NCBI GenBank assembly: GCA_017961705.1
Contig: JAGCWT010000035.1
Span: forward strand, 1-42,548
Length of the DNA: 42,548 bases
Direction: 5' to 3'
From: Treponema sp.
Lineage (GTDB): Bacteria > Spirochaetota > Spirochaetia > Treponematales > Treponemataceae
Shown here: piece after piece, positions 35,010 to 42,548 of the stretch
Numbering within the stretch: position 1 is the stretch's first letter
Layout: the number at the start of each line of letters is the position of its first letter
Made by a program: the position numbers and the translations under genes
Notes under the pieces: generated by a model
Database searches by the model: none
The model's input: the letters and a program-made list of their open reading frames with translations, nothing else
What the model was told of the DNA's origin: nothing

Positions 35010-35029
35010 CATCCTCACCTTTATATTAT

Positions 35030-35809
35030 TTATTCATCCCTTTTTAAAATTGTAGAAATAGCTTTTGCCATTGTTTCCGCATCATGATCCGCAGCCTTTG
35101 AACCGTCGGAGAAAGTGCTGCCACGGCTTGCAGGAGAAGAAACTCCGCTGCTGGCAAATTCCGTATCTTCTATTACGTCGGGACTTTCGTCAACATCACC
35201 TGTAAGGGCATCAAAACCGGAAAGATCCGGCAAACTGTCTATGCCGTCAATGGAATCATCACCGGACTTGCCGGAAGAAGATGCCGTAACATCTGCCACA
35301 GACGAAGCAACAAAGGAAGAGTTGTTTTCATCCTGTTTGGCCGCAGCAACGGTTGCAGCTGTTGCAGCAGTTTCCTTTGCACTCTGGATGAAGCTTTCTT
35401 CGTGTGAATCAGGGGCATTCTGCATGGCAGCACCCGCATCATCAAGTTCAGCATTAACCTTTGCATCGGATTCCTTTAAGGCCTGTGCATCCAGACTCTT
35501 CTTATTGTTACCAACGGAGAAGCGCAAATTCTCACCGTCATCCGTAAGGTCTTCATCAGAAATGGTAATGTCTACCTTGTTTCCCAAAGTAGAAGGCTTT
35601 TTTGCGGAAGAAACTTCCACATCTGCCGACTGCTCCAAAAATGTGCTGAACAAAAAGTCAACAAGAAGGAACAAAAGGGCAAAAACTACACCGAATATAA
35701 GTCCCCTTATGAGAGACCAAAAAAGGCTGTGTGCAAAAAACAAACTAATTACAAAAGAAATAACAAACCCTGCTGCCGCCGGAATTGCTATCTTTTTTGG
35801 AGTGAGCAT
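35030..35809 (-). CDS. Treponeme-type flagellar operon membrane protein with acidic domain
   Basis: The 259-residue product has two adjacent membrane helices (about 8-27 and 32-57). A long acidic, Ser/Ala/Asp-rich, probably disordered cytoplasmic region (about 60-240) with DSIDGIDSLPDLSGFDALTGD leads to a short conserved-looking C-terminal helix, MAKAISTILKRDE. I know of no function; genes of similar build sit between flhG and fliA in treponemes. A strong GGAGG lies 8 bases before the ATG. The 91-base gap after flhG contains a short AT repeat and no obvious promoter. Confidence 0.75.
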   Translation of the reverse strand: MLTPKKIAIPAAAGFVISFVISLFFAHSLFWSLIRGLIFGVVFALLFLLVDFLFSTFLEQSADVEVSSAKKPSTLGNKVDITISDEDLTDDGENLRFSVGNNKKSLDAQALKESDAKVNAELDDAGAAMQNAPDSHEESFIQSAKETAATAATVAAAKQDENNSSFVASSVADVTASSSGKSGDDSIDGIDSLPDLSGFDALTGDVDESPDVIEDTEFASSGVSSPASRGSTFSDGSKAADHDAETMAKAISTILKRDE

Positions 35810-35900
35810 AAACCATTCCTCCGCATATATATATAAGATTACGTCAAAATTTCATTCCGGTCATGTTTAACTTGCAAATTCAGAATAATTTAAACGCGAT

Positions 35901-36770
35901 TTACCTTTTTTTCTTTCCGCCTACAACGAATTTCTTTAAAAAATTCTGAACACCGACAGAAGCATTGTTCTCCGTCTTCTCTATTCTTCCGACGATGTGC
36001 TTAATGCAGACAGAAGGCCTTGAAGTGGGATTAACCACAATAAAGGGCTTTTGGCGGATAACTGCGGTCTGAACCACAGAATCCTCATAAACAAAACCTA
36101 TATAGTCAACCTTGTAATTAAGGAACTGACCAACAATAGTAATGATACGCTCGGAGATGCGCTTTCCTTCATCCGCAGAATGAACGCGGTTTACGAGCAG
36201 CTTTATGTTGCTCTCCCTGTCCACAAGCTCCGTAGAAATTATCTTTATGATACCGTAAGCATCCGTTATGGCTGTTGGCTCCGGCGTGGTAACAACATAG
36301 ACTTCATCTGCGGCCGCAACAAACTGAAGAACGTTGTTTGCAATACCTGCACCAGTGTCTATGATTATTATGTCGGCATTGGAAAGAGACAGGAATTCCT
36401 TTGTAAAATAGTCCAGCTCTTCCTTGGACAGGTTGGCTATCTTGGAGAATCCGTTTGCTCCAGCAATGAATTTTATGCCAAATTCCGTGTCCAGAATTAT
36501 TTCGCTCATCTTTTTCTGGCGGTTGATAACCTGAAGCAAGTTGTAGCGAGGCACAATGTTAAGCAAAACGTTAACATTAGCCATACCCATATCACCGTCG
36601 ATCAGGATTACGCGCTTGCCAATTTCCGCATAGGCAATAGCCATGTTAACGGCAACGTTTGTCTTACCAACTCCACCCTTGCCGCTTGTTATTGCAATAA
36701 TCCTTGTCTTATGGGGATCGCCGTTCCCCATCATGGCACGTAGCTCGTTTGCCTGTTCTTCCATTCCCAT
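35901..36770 (-). CDS. flhG: Flagellar number/placement ATPase FlhG (FleN, YlxH)
   Basis: The 289-residue MinD/ParA-family ATPase has the deviant P-loop GKGGVGKT at 30-37, then ILIDGDMGMANVNVLL and IDTGAGI. Near the N-terminus EEQANELRAMM resembles the DQAxxLR activator motif that stimulates the FlhF GTPase. In spirochaetes it helps set the number and position of periplasmic flagella. I chose the ATG at 36770; a GTG at 36785 and an ATG at 36764 are alternatives. The basic C-terminal tail (VVGGKKKR) is common in the family. Confidence 0.94.
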   Translation of the reverse strand: MGMEEQANELRAMMGNGDPHKTRIIAITSGKGGVGKTNVAVNMAIAYAEIGKRVILIDGDMGMANVNVLLNIVPRYNLLQVINRQKKMSEIILDTEFGIKFIAGANGFSKIANLSKEELDYFTKEFLSLSNADIIIIDTGAGIANNVLQFVAAADEVYVVTTPEPTAITDAYGIIKIISTELVDRESNIKLLVNRVHSADEGKRISERIITIVGQFLNYKVDYIGFVYEDSVVQTAVIRQKPFIVVNPTSRPSVCIKHIVGRIEKTENNASVGVQNFLKKFVVGGKKKR

Positions 36771-36829
36771 AATCAACACCCACACATTACTTAAAATAGA
36801 CTTCTTGACGCATAAGATACGGCAAGACT

Positions 36830-38215
36830 TTATTCTTCTTCATTCTCAGAGCCGAATTTCTTTACGACCTTGTCCTTGTTCACCTGGAACCCTATAAGCT
36901 GCCTTAGGAAAAGCACCGGACTTGCACGCTTTAACGAATGCAAAACCTGCTGTCCGTCAGTTATCATGGAAACCTGCTTGTTCTTTTCGCTAAGGATGCT
37001 GATGACGTTTCCGTACGCAGAAGTTTCATCACATTTTGTTACAATCACGCTGCGGAAGTCAAAAGACTCGTAGTTCCTGATGATTTTTTCAAGGTCGCTG
37101 GCCTTAGTGCTAGCAGCAACGGCAAGATAAATGTCCGGCTGCATACCCTTAACATCGAGCATAGAGCGCATCTTTGCTATATTCTCGTAGTCGTTGGGGC
37201 TGTATCCGCTTGTATCAATAAGAACAAAATCCATACTGTTCTTGTATGAATCAAAAAGCGACTTAAGGTCATCCGCACTTTCCGCCTTGTCAACATCAAT
37301 CTCGATAGCGTCGCCATAGTGCTTAAGCTGCTCAAAGGCACCAACACGCCAAGTATCCATTGTTATCATCTTGATTGCAGGAGCAGAAAGCTTCTTTGAC
37401 TGGGCAACCTTGCGCAACTTTGCGGCCATGCGGGCAATAGTCGTTGTCTTTCCAACTCCGGTGGGACCAACAACAACTATAACATGCGCAAACTTACCCT
37501 TTGAATTGAATTTTGGAGCAATAGAAATTGTCTCTCCAATCCAGTCTATTACGCTGTCCTGTACACGGTCAAAATCCTCCAAGTCTTCCAGATTGAATTC
37601 CCTGCGGATTTTTTCATCCATTTTGCGGATGTAGTTCTGGGTAAACTCATTCTGAACAAGAAGGTCATTTATCTTCTGAATCGTAGCATTTTCATCGCCC
37701 TGGGATGCTGCCTGAGCCTGAGAGACTGAATCAATCTTTTCACCCAGCTTTTCTATCTGCTTTGTAAGCTGAGCCACCTGAAGCATACTGGTTACATTAC
37801 CGTTGCCCAAAGTCTGCTTTAGGAATTCATCGCGCTTTGCGGTAAAGCTGTTCTGATTGGGATCTGCCATGCCGGTTTTTACGGGAACTTCCCTTGGCAT
37901 ATAAGGCATGTAGTCTGTTTTCTGGGGATAAGGTTGTGGCCTCTGGTATGAAGAATAGTCTGCCCCGCCCTGATATGGCATTTTCTTTAGGGGATCCGGA
38001 ACTGAATTGTACCTGTTGAATGAATCCTCCACAACATAGTTGGCGTTTACAATTTCCTTCTGAAAAAAGCCGAACAGTCCGCCCTTTAGCGTAGTCTTGT
38101 AGTTGAGAATCTGGTACATGTCGCCGTACTCTCTCTGGAGCCTGTTCTTTATCCATTCAAGAGAAGGTCCTTCTATCTCCATCTGCGTACTTCCAAGTTT
38201 TTCAGTCTTGTACAT
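36830..38215 (-). CDS. flhF: Flagellar placement GTPase FlhF
   Basis: The 461-residue product has a variable N-terminal B domain with a Pro/Tyr/Gln-rich stretch (about 70-125) and a helical N-domain (about 140-240). The SRP-type GTPase domain follows: P-loop GPTGVGKTT at 250-258, DTWRVGAFEQL at 287-297, G3-like IDTSGYSPND from 333, and TKCDE late. It marks the cell pole for flagellar assembly together with FlhG. I chose the ATG at 38215 with GGAG 6 bases upstream, in preference to a TTG at 38227; it overlaps flhA by 14 bases. Confidence 0.94.
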   Translation of the reverse strand: MYKTEKLGSTQMEIEGPSLEWIKNRLQREYGDMYQILNYKTTLKGGLFGFFQKEIVNANYVVEDSFNRYNSVPDPLKKMPYQGGADYSSYQRPQPYPQKTDYMPYMPREVPVKTGMADPNQNSFTAKRDEFLKQTLGNGNVTSMLQVAQLTKQIEKLGEKIDSVSQAQAASQGDENATIQKINDLLVQNEFTQNYIRKMDEKIRREFNLEDLEDFDRVQDSVIDWIGETISIAPKFNSKGKFAHVIVVVGPTGVGKTTTIARMAAKLRKVAQSKKLSAPAIKMITMDTWRVGAFEQLKHYGDAIEIDVDKAESADDLKSLFDSYKNSMDFVLIDTSGYSPNDYENIAKMRSMLDVKGMQPDIYLAVAASTKASDLEKIIRNYESFDFRSVIVTKCDETSAYGNVISILSEKNKQVSMITDGQQVLHSLKRASPVLFLRQLIGFQVNKDKVVKKFGSENEEE

Positions 38216-40346
38216 CGATATCTCCAATTGTTTCTACTTTTATACCTGAACCAGCAGCCATAACCTCGCTTACAGAAATGCAAACGAGACCCGGAATTTC
38301 CCGTTCAGTTGAAGAATGAACAAGGAGTCGGACCTGATCCGGGCAAAGAACGATCGGCAGATAATTTCTTTCGCTTACGGCAGCAAAGGATGCGCTCATA
38401 GTTTCTATATACTTGCGGCCGTCAACAGGATCGAATGCAACGAATGGCTTCTGGCCAGGCTGCATAACCTGATGGTCAAGAATGTTCTGGGCAAGAGTCT
38501 GGGAAAGGCGCATTACGTGGAGCACCCTGTCATCATCCGCATACTGGAGACAAATCTGTGCACCCAAGGCTTCCCTTACCTTTTCCGTAAGAATCCACGG
38601 GTCTTTTGTAATAGGAGCAAAGTTAGCAAGGGTTTCCAAAATAACGACCATGTTGCGGATGCTTACCTGTTCATTCAAAAGGTTCTTGAGGACGCTTTCA
38701 ATTTCACCATAAGTAAGCTTGTGCTCTCCGCTAAGGATTTCGTCAACAACAACAGGGTTCGTTTCCTTTACCTTGTTTATAATAGAACTTACTTCCTGGC
38801 GGCTTAGGATGTCTGATGCGTGGCGCCTTATTATTTCCGTAAGGTGGGTTGCAATGATTGTTGGAGGATCAATTACAGCGTAACCTGCCTTTTCTGCTTC
38901 CAGGCGCTTTGGCTCTGAAACCCAGATTGCTTCCATACCGAATGCAGGGTCTTTTGTCTTTTCTCCGACAATTGCACGCTTGGGGTCAACGTTACCAGTG
39001 TTAAGGCACATGTAGTAGCCAAGCTTGAGCTTGCTCTTTCCAACTTCTATACCGCGAATCTTAAATGAATATTCGTCGGGATCAATGGACATACTGTCAC
39101 GGATTCTAATCGGGGGAACAACAAGGCCAAGGTCAAGGGCTTCCTCACGGCGGATTCTTGTTACGCGCTCAAGGAGTTCTGCACCCTTTTCACGGTCAAC
39201 AAGAGGAACGAGGGCATAGCCAAGGTCAAGTGAAAGAGGATCAAGGGTAACGACAGGAGAAACCTCGTCAGGGCTACCACCGGTCTGCTTGGTGGACTTT
39301 GCGTTTCTAGCCGCTTCTGCAGCACGCTCTGCTTCCGTCTTCTGCATCCTCTGCATGCGGATTCCAAGGTAGACAAATATTGCTCCGATAGGCACAAGAA
39401 CGAATGCCGAGGCATTGTGGAAGGCAAGCCCCATTGCTGCAAGGGCAATACCAACAATAACGTATATGGTTCCGCTAACGGAGAAGTTGCGCTTAAGTTC
39501 GTCACCGATGAATTCGTCTGCACGGCTTCCAGTAACAAGAATACCTGTGGAGAAAGACACAAGAAGTGCAGGAAGCTGGGAAAGCAAGCCGTCGCCTATG
39601 GTAAGCTTTGCATAGGTGTCCATAGCCTCGCCCGCAGCCATATTGTGGAAGACCATACCGGTAATCATGCCGCCTATAAGGTTTACTGCGGTAATGAATA
39701 TGCCGGCCTTTACGTTTCCGCTTACGAATTTGGATGAACCGTCCATTGTTGAATAGAAGTCCACCTCACGCCTTATTTCTTCCTTGCGTTTTTCTGCCTC
39801 TTCCTCGGTAATTGCACCGCTGTTAAGGTCGTTCTGGATGTCGAACATCTTGGAGTTCATACTGTCCAAGGTAAAGCGTGCGCTAACTTCAGAAATACGG
39901 CCAGCACCCTTTGTTACTACGATTACCTGAACGACTATGAGGATGATGAAAATTATAAATCCTACGACTATGTTGTCGCCAGCAACGATATTGGCAAAAG
40001 CCTTTACCATTTCGCTCTGGGTAGTCATAAGAAGGGAGGCTGGAATATTTGCCCCCGGAAGAAGGATAAGCCTTGTTGAAGAAATGTTTATGGCAAGTCC
40101 AAAGAGCGTTACCAGAAGGATTACCCGCGGAAAAGAAGAAAAGTCCGCAGCACGCCTGGTGTAGATTACCGTCAAAAGGATTACCAAGGCAAGGGCCAAG
40201 TTTACAACCATTGCCACATCAATTATCATCTTTGGCAGCGGTATAAAAAGCATAAGGACTATTAAAACCGCAGCCACCGCTACGGAATTTCCCTGAATTG
40301 CCGAAATTATACTCTGCCTGTTGTTCCCACTTTTATTTTCTGCCAT
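38202..40346 (-). CDS. flhA: Flagellar type III export gate protein FlhA
   Basis: The 714-residue product has about eight N-terminal membrane helices (about 17-330), including TRLILLPGANIPASLL and a cytoplasmic linker. The large C-terminal domain (about 370-714) includes RRIRREEALDLGLVVPPIRIRD and ATHLTEIIRRHASDILSRQEV, typical of the cytosolic export platform that binds chaperone-substrate complexes. It sits at the centre of the proton-driven flagellar export gate. A consensus promoter lies in the 61-base gap after flhB, so flhA and downstream genes may have extra expression. Confidence 0.97.
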   Translation of the reverse strand: MAENKSGNNRQSIISAIQGNSVAVAAVLIVLMLFIPLPKMIIDVAMVVNLALALVILLTVIYTRRAADFSSFPRVILLVTLFGLAINISSTRLILLPGANIPASLLMTTQSEMVKAFANIVAGDNIVVGFIIFIILIVVQVIVVTKGAGRISEVSARFTLDSMNSKMFDIQNDLNSGAITEEEAEKRKEEIRREVDFYSTMDGSSKFVSGNVKAGIFITAVNLIGGMITGMVFHNMAAGEAMDTYAKLTIGDGLLSQLPALLVSFSTGILVTGSRADEFIGDELKRNFSVSGTIYVIVGIALAAMGLAFHNASAFVLVPIGAIFVYLGIRMQRMQKTEAERAAEAARNAKSTKQTGGSPDEVSPVVTLDPLSLDLGYALVPLVDREKGAELLERVTRIRREEALDLGLVVPPIRIRDSMSIDPDEYSFKIRGIEVGKSKLKLGYYMCLNTGNVDPKRAIVGEKTKDPAFGMEAIWVSEPKRLEAEKAGYAVIDPPTIIATHLTEIIRRHASDILSRQEVSSIINKVKETNPVVVDEILSGEHKLTYGEIESVLKNLLNEQVSIRNMVVILETLANFAPITKDPWILTEKVREALGAQICLQYADDDRVLHVMRLSQTLAQNILDHQVMQPGQKPFVAFDPVDGRKYIETMSASFAAVSERNYLPIVLCPDQVRLLVHSSTEREIPGLVCISVSEVMAAGSGIKVETIGDIDVQD

Positions 40347-40369
40347 GAGTCCCCACCCACTTTTTTTAT

Positions 40370-40398
40370 AGTATAAAGTGTTTTATATAATTTTTCAA
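40370..40398 (-). promoter_or_regulatory. Internal promoter upstream of flhA (TTGAAA, 17 bp, TATACT)
   Basis: On the minus strand TTGAAA (40398-40393) and TATACT (40375-40370) are 17 bases apart in a very AT-rich 61-base gap. The predicted start near 40363 gives a leader of about 17 bases containing a G-rich stretch before the ATG at 40346. It looks like a sigma-70-type promoter, not the sigma-28 form. Confidence 0.65.
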
Positions 40399-40407
40399 TC
40401 AAAAAAA

Positions 40408-41508
40408 TCAAACTTTTGCATATTTTTTGTCAAGATAGCCAATCTGTACATAAACAGTGGCTATGGCCTTCAAATAGTTTGCAGGTATTATATCACCAAC
40501 CTGGGTGTCTGTATATAGTCCGCGGGCAAGAGGCCTGTTTTCCACAACAGGAACCCCGTTATCCCGCGCTATCTTCTTCATGTTTTGGGCGGTAAGGTCT
40601 TCTCCCTTAGCCGTAACCTCCGGAAGTTCAGCTGTATCGCGCTTCCATTCAAGGGCAACCGCATAATGGGTCGGGTTTGTAATTACAACATCCGCCTCTT
40701 TTACGGCCTTCTGAATATTCTGCCTTAGCATTGCCCGCTGAACCTGCTCCAAATGGTTCTTAACCTCCGGGTCGCCTTCCATTTCCTTGTATTCTTCCTT
40801 AACTTCCTGCTTTGTCATCTTCATTCTTTCGCGGAACTGCCTTTTCTGCACGATATAGTCAAGAACGCCAACTACAAGCAGCAGAACCGCACAAATGATA
40901 AGCAAAACCGCAGCCATTCCAGCAAAGCTCTTCATTGCAAGCCTGGGGCCACCAGTCCTAAGATAGTCAAAAATTGAAGGCAAATTAAAGCGGATAACAA
41001 AAAATGCTATTATTGCTATTACCGCAACCTTAAAAATCGACTTAAAAATATTGAACACACCCTCTACAGAGAAAAAACTGCGCTTAAGGTACTGCCCAAA
41101 GTGAGGAACTATTTTGTTAAACTTTGGCATAATTGTTTTTGTAGTAAACAAAAAGCCCCTGTTTTGAATCAAATTTGAGACAACGCCAGCAAACAGCCCC
41201 ACCAAAGCTATCGGCAGTATCATCATAAGAAAGTATTTTAGGCAAAAATAGCCGAATTTCTTGTCGTCTATCTTGGCAGCAGTAACATTCCTAAAGAAAT
41301 AAGTAAGGACTTCCTCGCATTTCTTTTCAATCCAGGGGGCAAGGGCTATCAATACAATAACAGACAAAAGGAAAACAAGGGAACCGTTGAGTTCCTGGCT
41401 TTTGGCAATTTCTCCTTCCTCGCGGGCTTTACGGAGTTTATATTCTGAAGGTTCCTCGGTCTTGCCCTCATCCTCTGCGGCAAACCACTGCAAATCTATC
41501 TGACTCAC
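40408..41508 (-). CDS. flhB: Flagellar export switch protein FlhB
   Basis: The 366-residue product has four membrane helices (about 42-60, 92-112, 160-178, 195-217) and a cytoplasmic domain with the self-cleavage motif NPTH at 278-281, followed by YAVALEW. Cleavage at this site switches export from rod/hook to filament proteins. The N-terminus (KTEEPSEYKLRKAREEG) is the family norm. The start is GTG at 41508, overlapping the fliR stop by one base. Confidence 0.96.
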   Translation of the reverse strand: MSQIDLQWFAAEDEGKTEEPSEYKLRKAREEGEIAKSQELNGSLVFLLSVIVLIALAPWIEKKCEEVLTYFFRNVTAAKIDDKKFGYFCLKYFLMMILPIALVGLFAGVVSNLIQNRGFLFTTKTIMPKFNKIVPHFGQYLKRSFFSVEGVFNIFKSIFKVAVIAIIAFFVIRFNLPSIFDYLRTGGPRLAMKSFAGMAAVLLIICAVLLLVVGVLDYIVQKRQFRERMKMTKQEVKEEYKEMEGDPEVKNHLEQVQRAMLRQNIQKAVKEADVVITNPTHYAVALEWKRDTAELPEVTAKGEDLTAQNMKKIARDNGVPVVENRPLARGLYTDTQVGDIIPANYLKAIATVYVQIGYLDKKYAKV

Positions 41509-42335
41509 TAAATTCCCCCTCCGCCAAGGCTTATAAAAAGGCGTTCTATCTGCCTGAACCCAGTAACAAAAGAATTCGTAAAGAAGTTAAAGAATTCGGG
41601 AAGAAGAGTCCATATTACAAAGAAAGAAGTAAGCATAAGCGTTGGGAAACCTTCGGAAAGCAGGTTCATCTGGGGAGCTGCCTTAGAAAGTATACCCATT
41701 GCCACGTTTATAAGAAAAAGCGTTCCCATAAGTGGAAGTGCTATTACAAGGGCATTTGCAAACAGATGCACAAGTCCGGAAAGCATGAATTTCATCAGGT
41801 GGTCCGAACTGCTTATAATTGAAAATGAATTCAGCGACTGGAAGCTAGTCTTAAGCGCACCAAGGAAAAGCATCTGGAACCAGTTGTTCTGCATAAAGAC
41901 CAGCATGGCAAGCAGGTTAAAGAACTGACCCATGAGGGGGTTTTCCACCTGGCTAAGCGAATCGTAGGCCTCTGCCGCAGAAAATCCCATCTGGAAGGCA
42001 AAGAACTGACCCGCGGTGCTAAAGACGGCAAATATAATGTTGATATAGAAACCGATTACCATTCCGATAAGGGCTTCCCCACCCAAAAGCAATATATACT
42101 CAAGGGTGAATTTTCCGTCCGCGTTTACATAAGATGAATAGGAAGCAAATTTTCCCGAGACAAGTGAAACCTGGGGGAAAACAAAATATGCCATGTACAA
42201 AGCCAGCGCCACCTTTGCAATGCGGGGCACCATTTTTGAGGACAAGAGAGGAAGAGTCATTATCAAGGCAAAGCATCTTGCTACAACCAAAAGAAAGACA
42301 GGTGCTTTTGCCGCTATAAATTCCAAGTTCGGCAC
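41508..42335 (-). CDS. fliR: Flagellar export gate protein FliR
   Basis: The product has the usual hydrophobic pattern of about six membrane helices and the recognisable core FFAFQMGFSAAEAYD and GTLFLINVAMGILSKAAPQMN. Together with FliP and FliQ it forms the export channel. I chose the GTG at 42335 (275 residues), where AGGGAG lies 5 bases upstream; the in-frame GTG at 42341 would touch the ribosome site itself. It overlaps flhB by one base and follows fliQ by about 20 bases. Confidence 0.94.
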   Translation of the reverse strand: MPNLEFIAAKAPVFLLVVARCFALIMTLPLLSSKMVPRIAKVALALYMAYFVFPQVSLVSGKFASYSSYVNADGKFTLEYILLLGGEALIGMVIGFYINIIFAVFSTAGQFFAFQMGFSAAEAYDSLSQVENPLMGQFFNLLAMLVFMQNNWFQMLFLGALKTSFQSLNSFSIISSSDHLMKFMLSGLVHLFANALVIALPLMGTLFLINVAMGILSKAAPQMNLLSEGFPTLMLTSFFVIWTLLPEFFNFFTNSFVTGFRQIERLFISLGGGGI

Positions 42336-42356
42336 ATCCACTCCCTAAAAAAACAG

Positions 42357-42548
42357 CTACATCCGGCCAATCATCTGGAAAAGGCCAACCGTATAATTTT
42401 TCATGCTGGTGAACATTGCGCCAGCCAAAAGGGCAAGCACAATAAGCATGACCAAAAGCTTGGGCAAGAAAGTAAGTGTCTGCTCCTGAATTGAAGTCGT
42501 AGCCTGAAAAATTGCAACAACAAGTCCAATAATCAAAGCCGCACCCAA
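42357..42548 (-). CDS. fliQ: Flagellar export gate protein FliQ, C-terminal part, cut by the window edge
   Basis: The visible 63 residues contain the second membrane helix and the FliQ signature AIFQATTSIQEQTLTFLPK, and end in GLFQMIGRM. Full FliQ is about 88 residues, so roughly 25 N-terminal residues lie beyond the window. The first codon here (TTG) is probably an internal leucine and not the start. It is followed by fliR in the normal order. Confidence 0.93.
   Translation of the reverse strand: MGAALIIGLVVAIFQATTSIQEQTLTFLPKLLVMLIVLALLAGAMFTSMKNYTVGLFQMIGRM

Noticed and set aside
35825..35835. Short AT dinucleotide run upstream of the flagellar membrane protein gene
   Set aside because: About five units are too few to suggest phase variation, and the run lies outside any coding frame or spacer of a convincing promoter.

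Overview
The window reads as chromosomal DNA of a spirochaete, almost certainly a Treponema and not the syphilis group. The main evidence is a long fla-type operon in spirochaete order (fliQ, fliR, flhB, flhA, flhF, flhG, a treponeme-type membrane protein, fliA, fapA), a V-type ATPase operon in the order E, DUF2764, A, B, D, I, K, and treponeme-style metabolic genes. Coding density is high. I see no rRNA, tRNA, CRISPR array, transposase or phage gene. Gene ends in both large operons often overlap by 1 to 20 bases.

Left part (1-10.4 kb): the minus strand carries a membrane SPFH-like protein, chorismate mutase AroH and the first codons of glycogen synthase GlgA. A small three-helix membrane protein lies on the plus strand, then thiamine pyrophosphokinase (minus) and CCA-adding enzyme (plus). 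A minus-strand operon follows: RNase Z, ABC ATPase, a fused GldF/GldG-like permease plus auxiliary protein, a DUF4340-like protein, and FolC. A large nested inverted repeat (about 10397-10564) sits just upstream of RNase Z.

Middle (10.6-19.7 kb, plus strand): a 739-residue protein with one canonical EF-hand loop and C-terminal membrane helices is translationally coupled (ATGA) to rmlA. Then come rmlC, rmlD and rmlB (dTDP-L-rhamnose synthesis), a WbaP-type undecaprenyl-phosphate sugar transferase, and an Omp85/BamA-like outer-membrane protein with apparently one POTRA domain. This looks like a small surface-glycan locus with at least two internal promoters.

Right part (19.8-42.5 kb, all minus strand): the flagellar export operon comes first in transcription order. 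It ends in two small accessory genes, one resembling SwrB in architecture, and galM. It is followed by the V-ATPase operon, whose K subunit has the sodium-binding residue set of Na+-pumping V-ATPases and whose E subunit carries an unusual histone-H1-like basic tail. ispG and a periplasmic TPR-like protein lie at the end, closed by a clear intrinsic terminator at about 19766-19796.

The least explained items are the EF-hand/membrane protein, the one-POTRA outer-membrane protein beside WbaP, the E-subunit tail, the flagellar accessory proteins, and the GC-rich structured intergenic elements.
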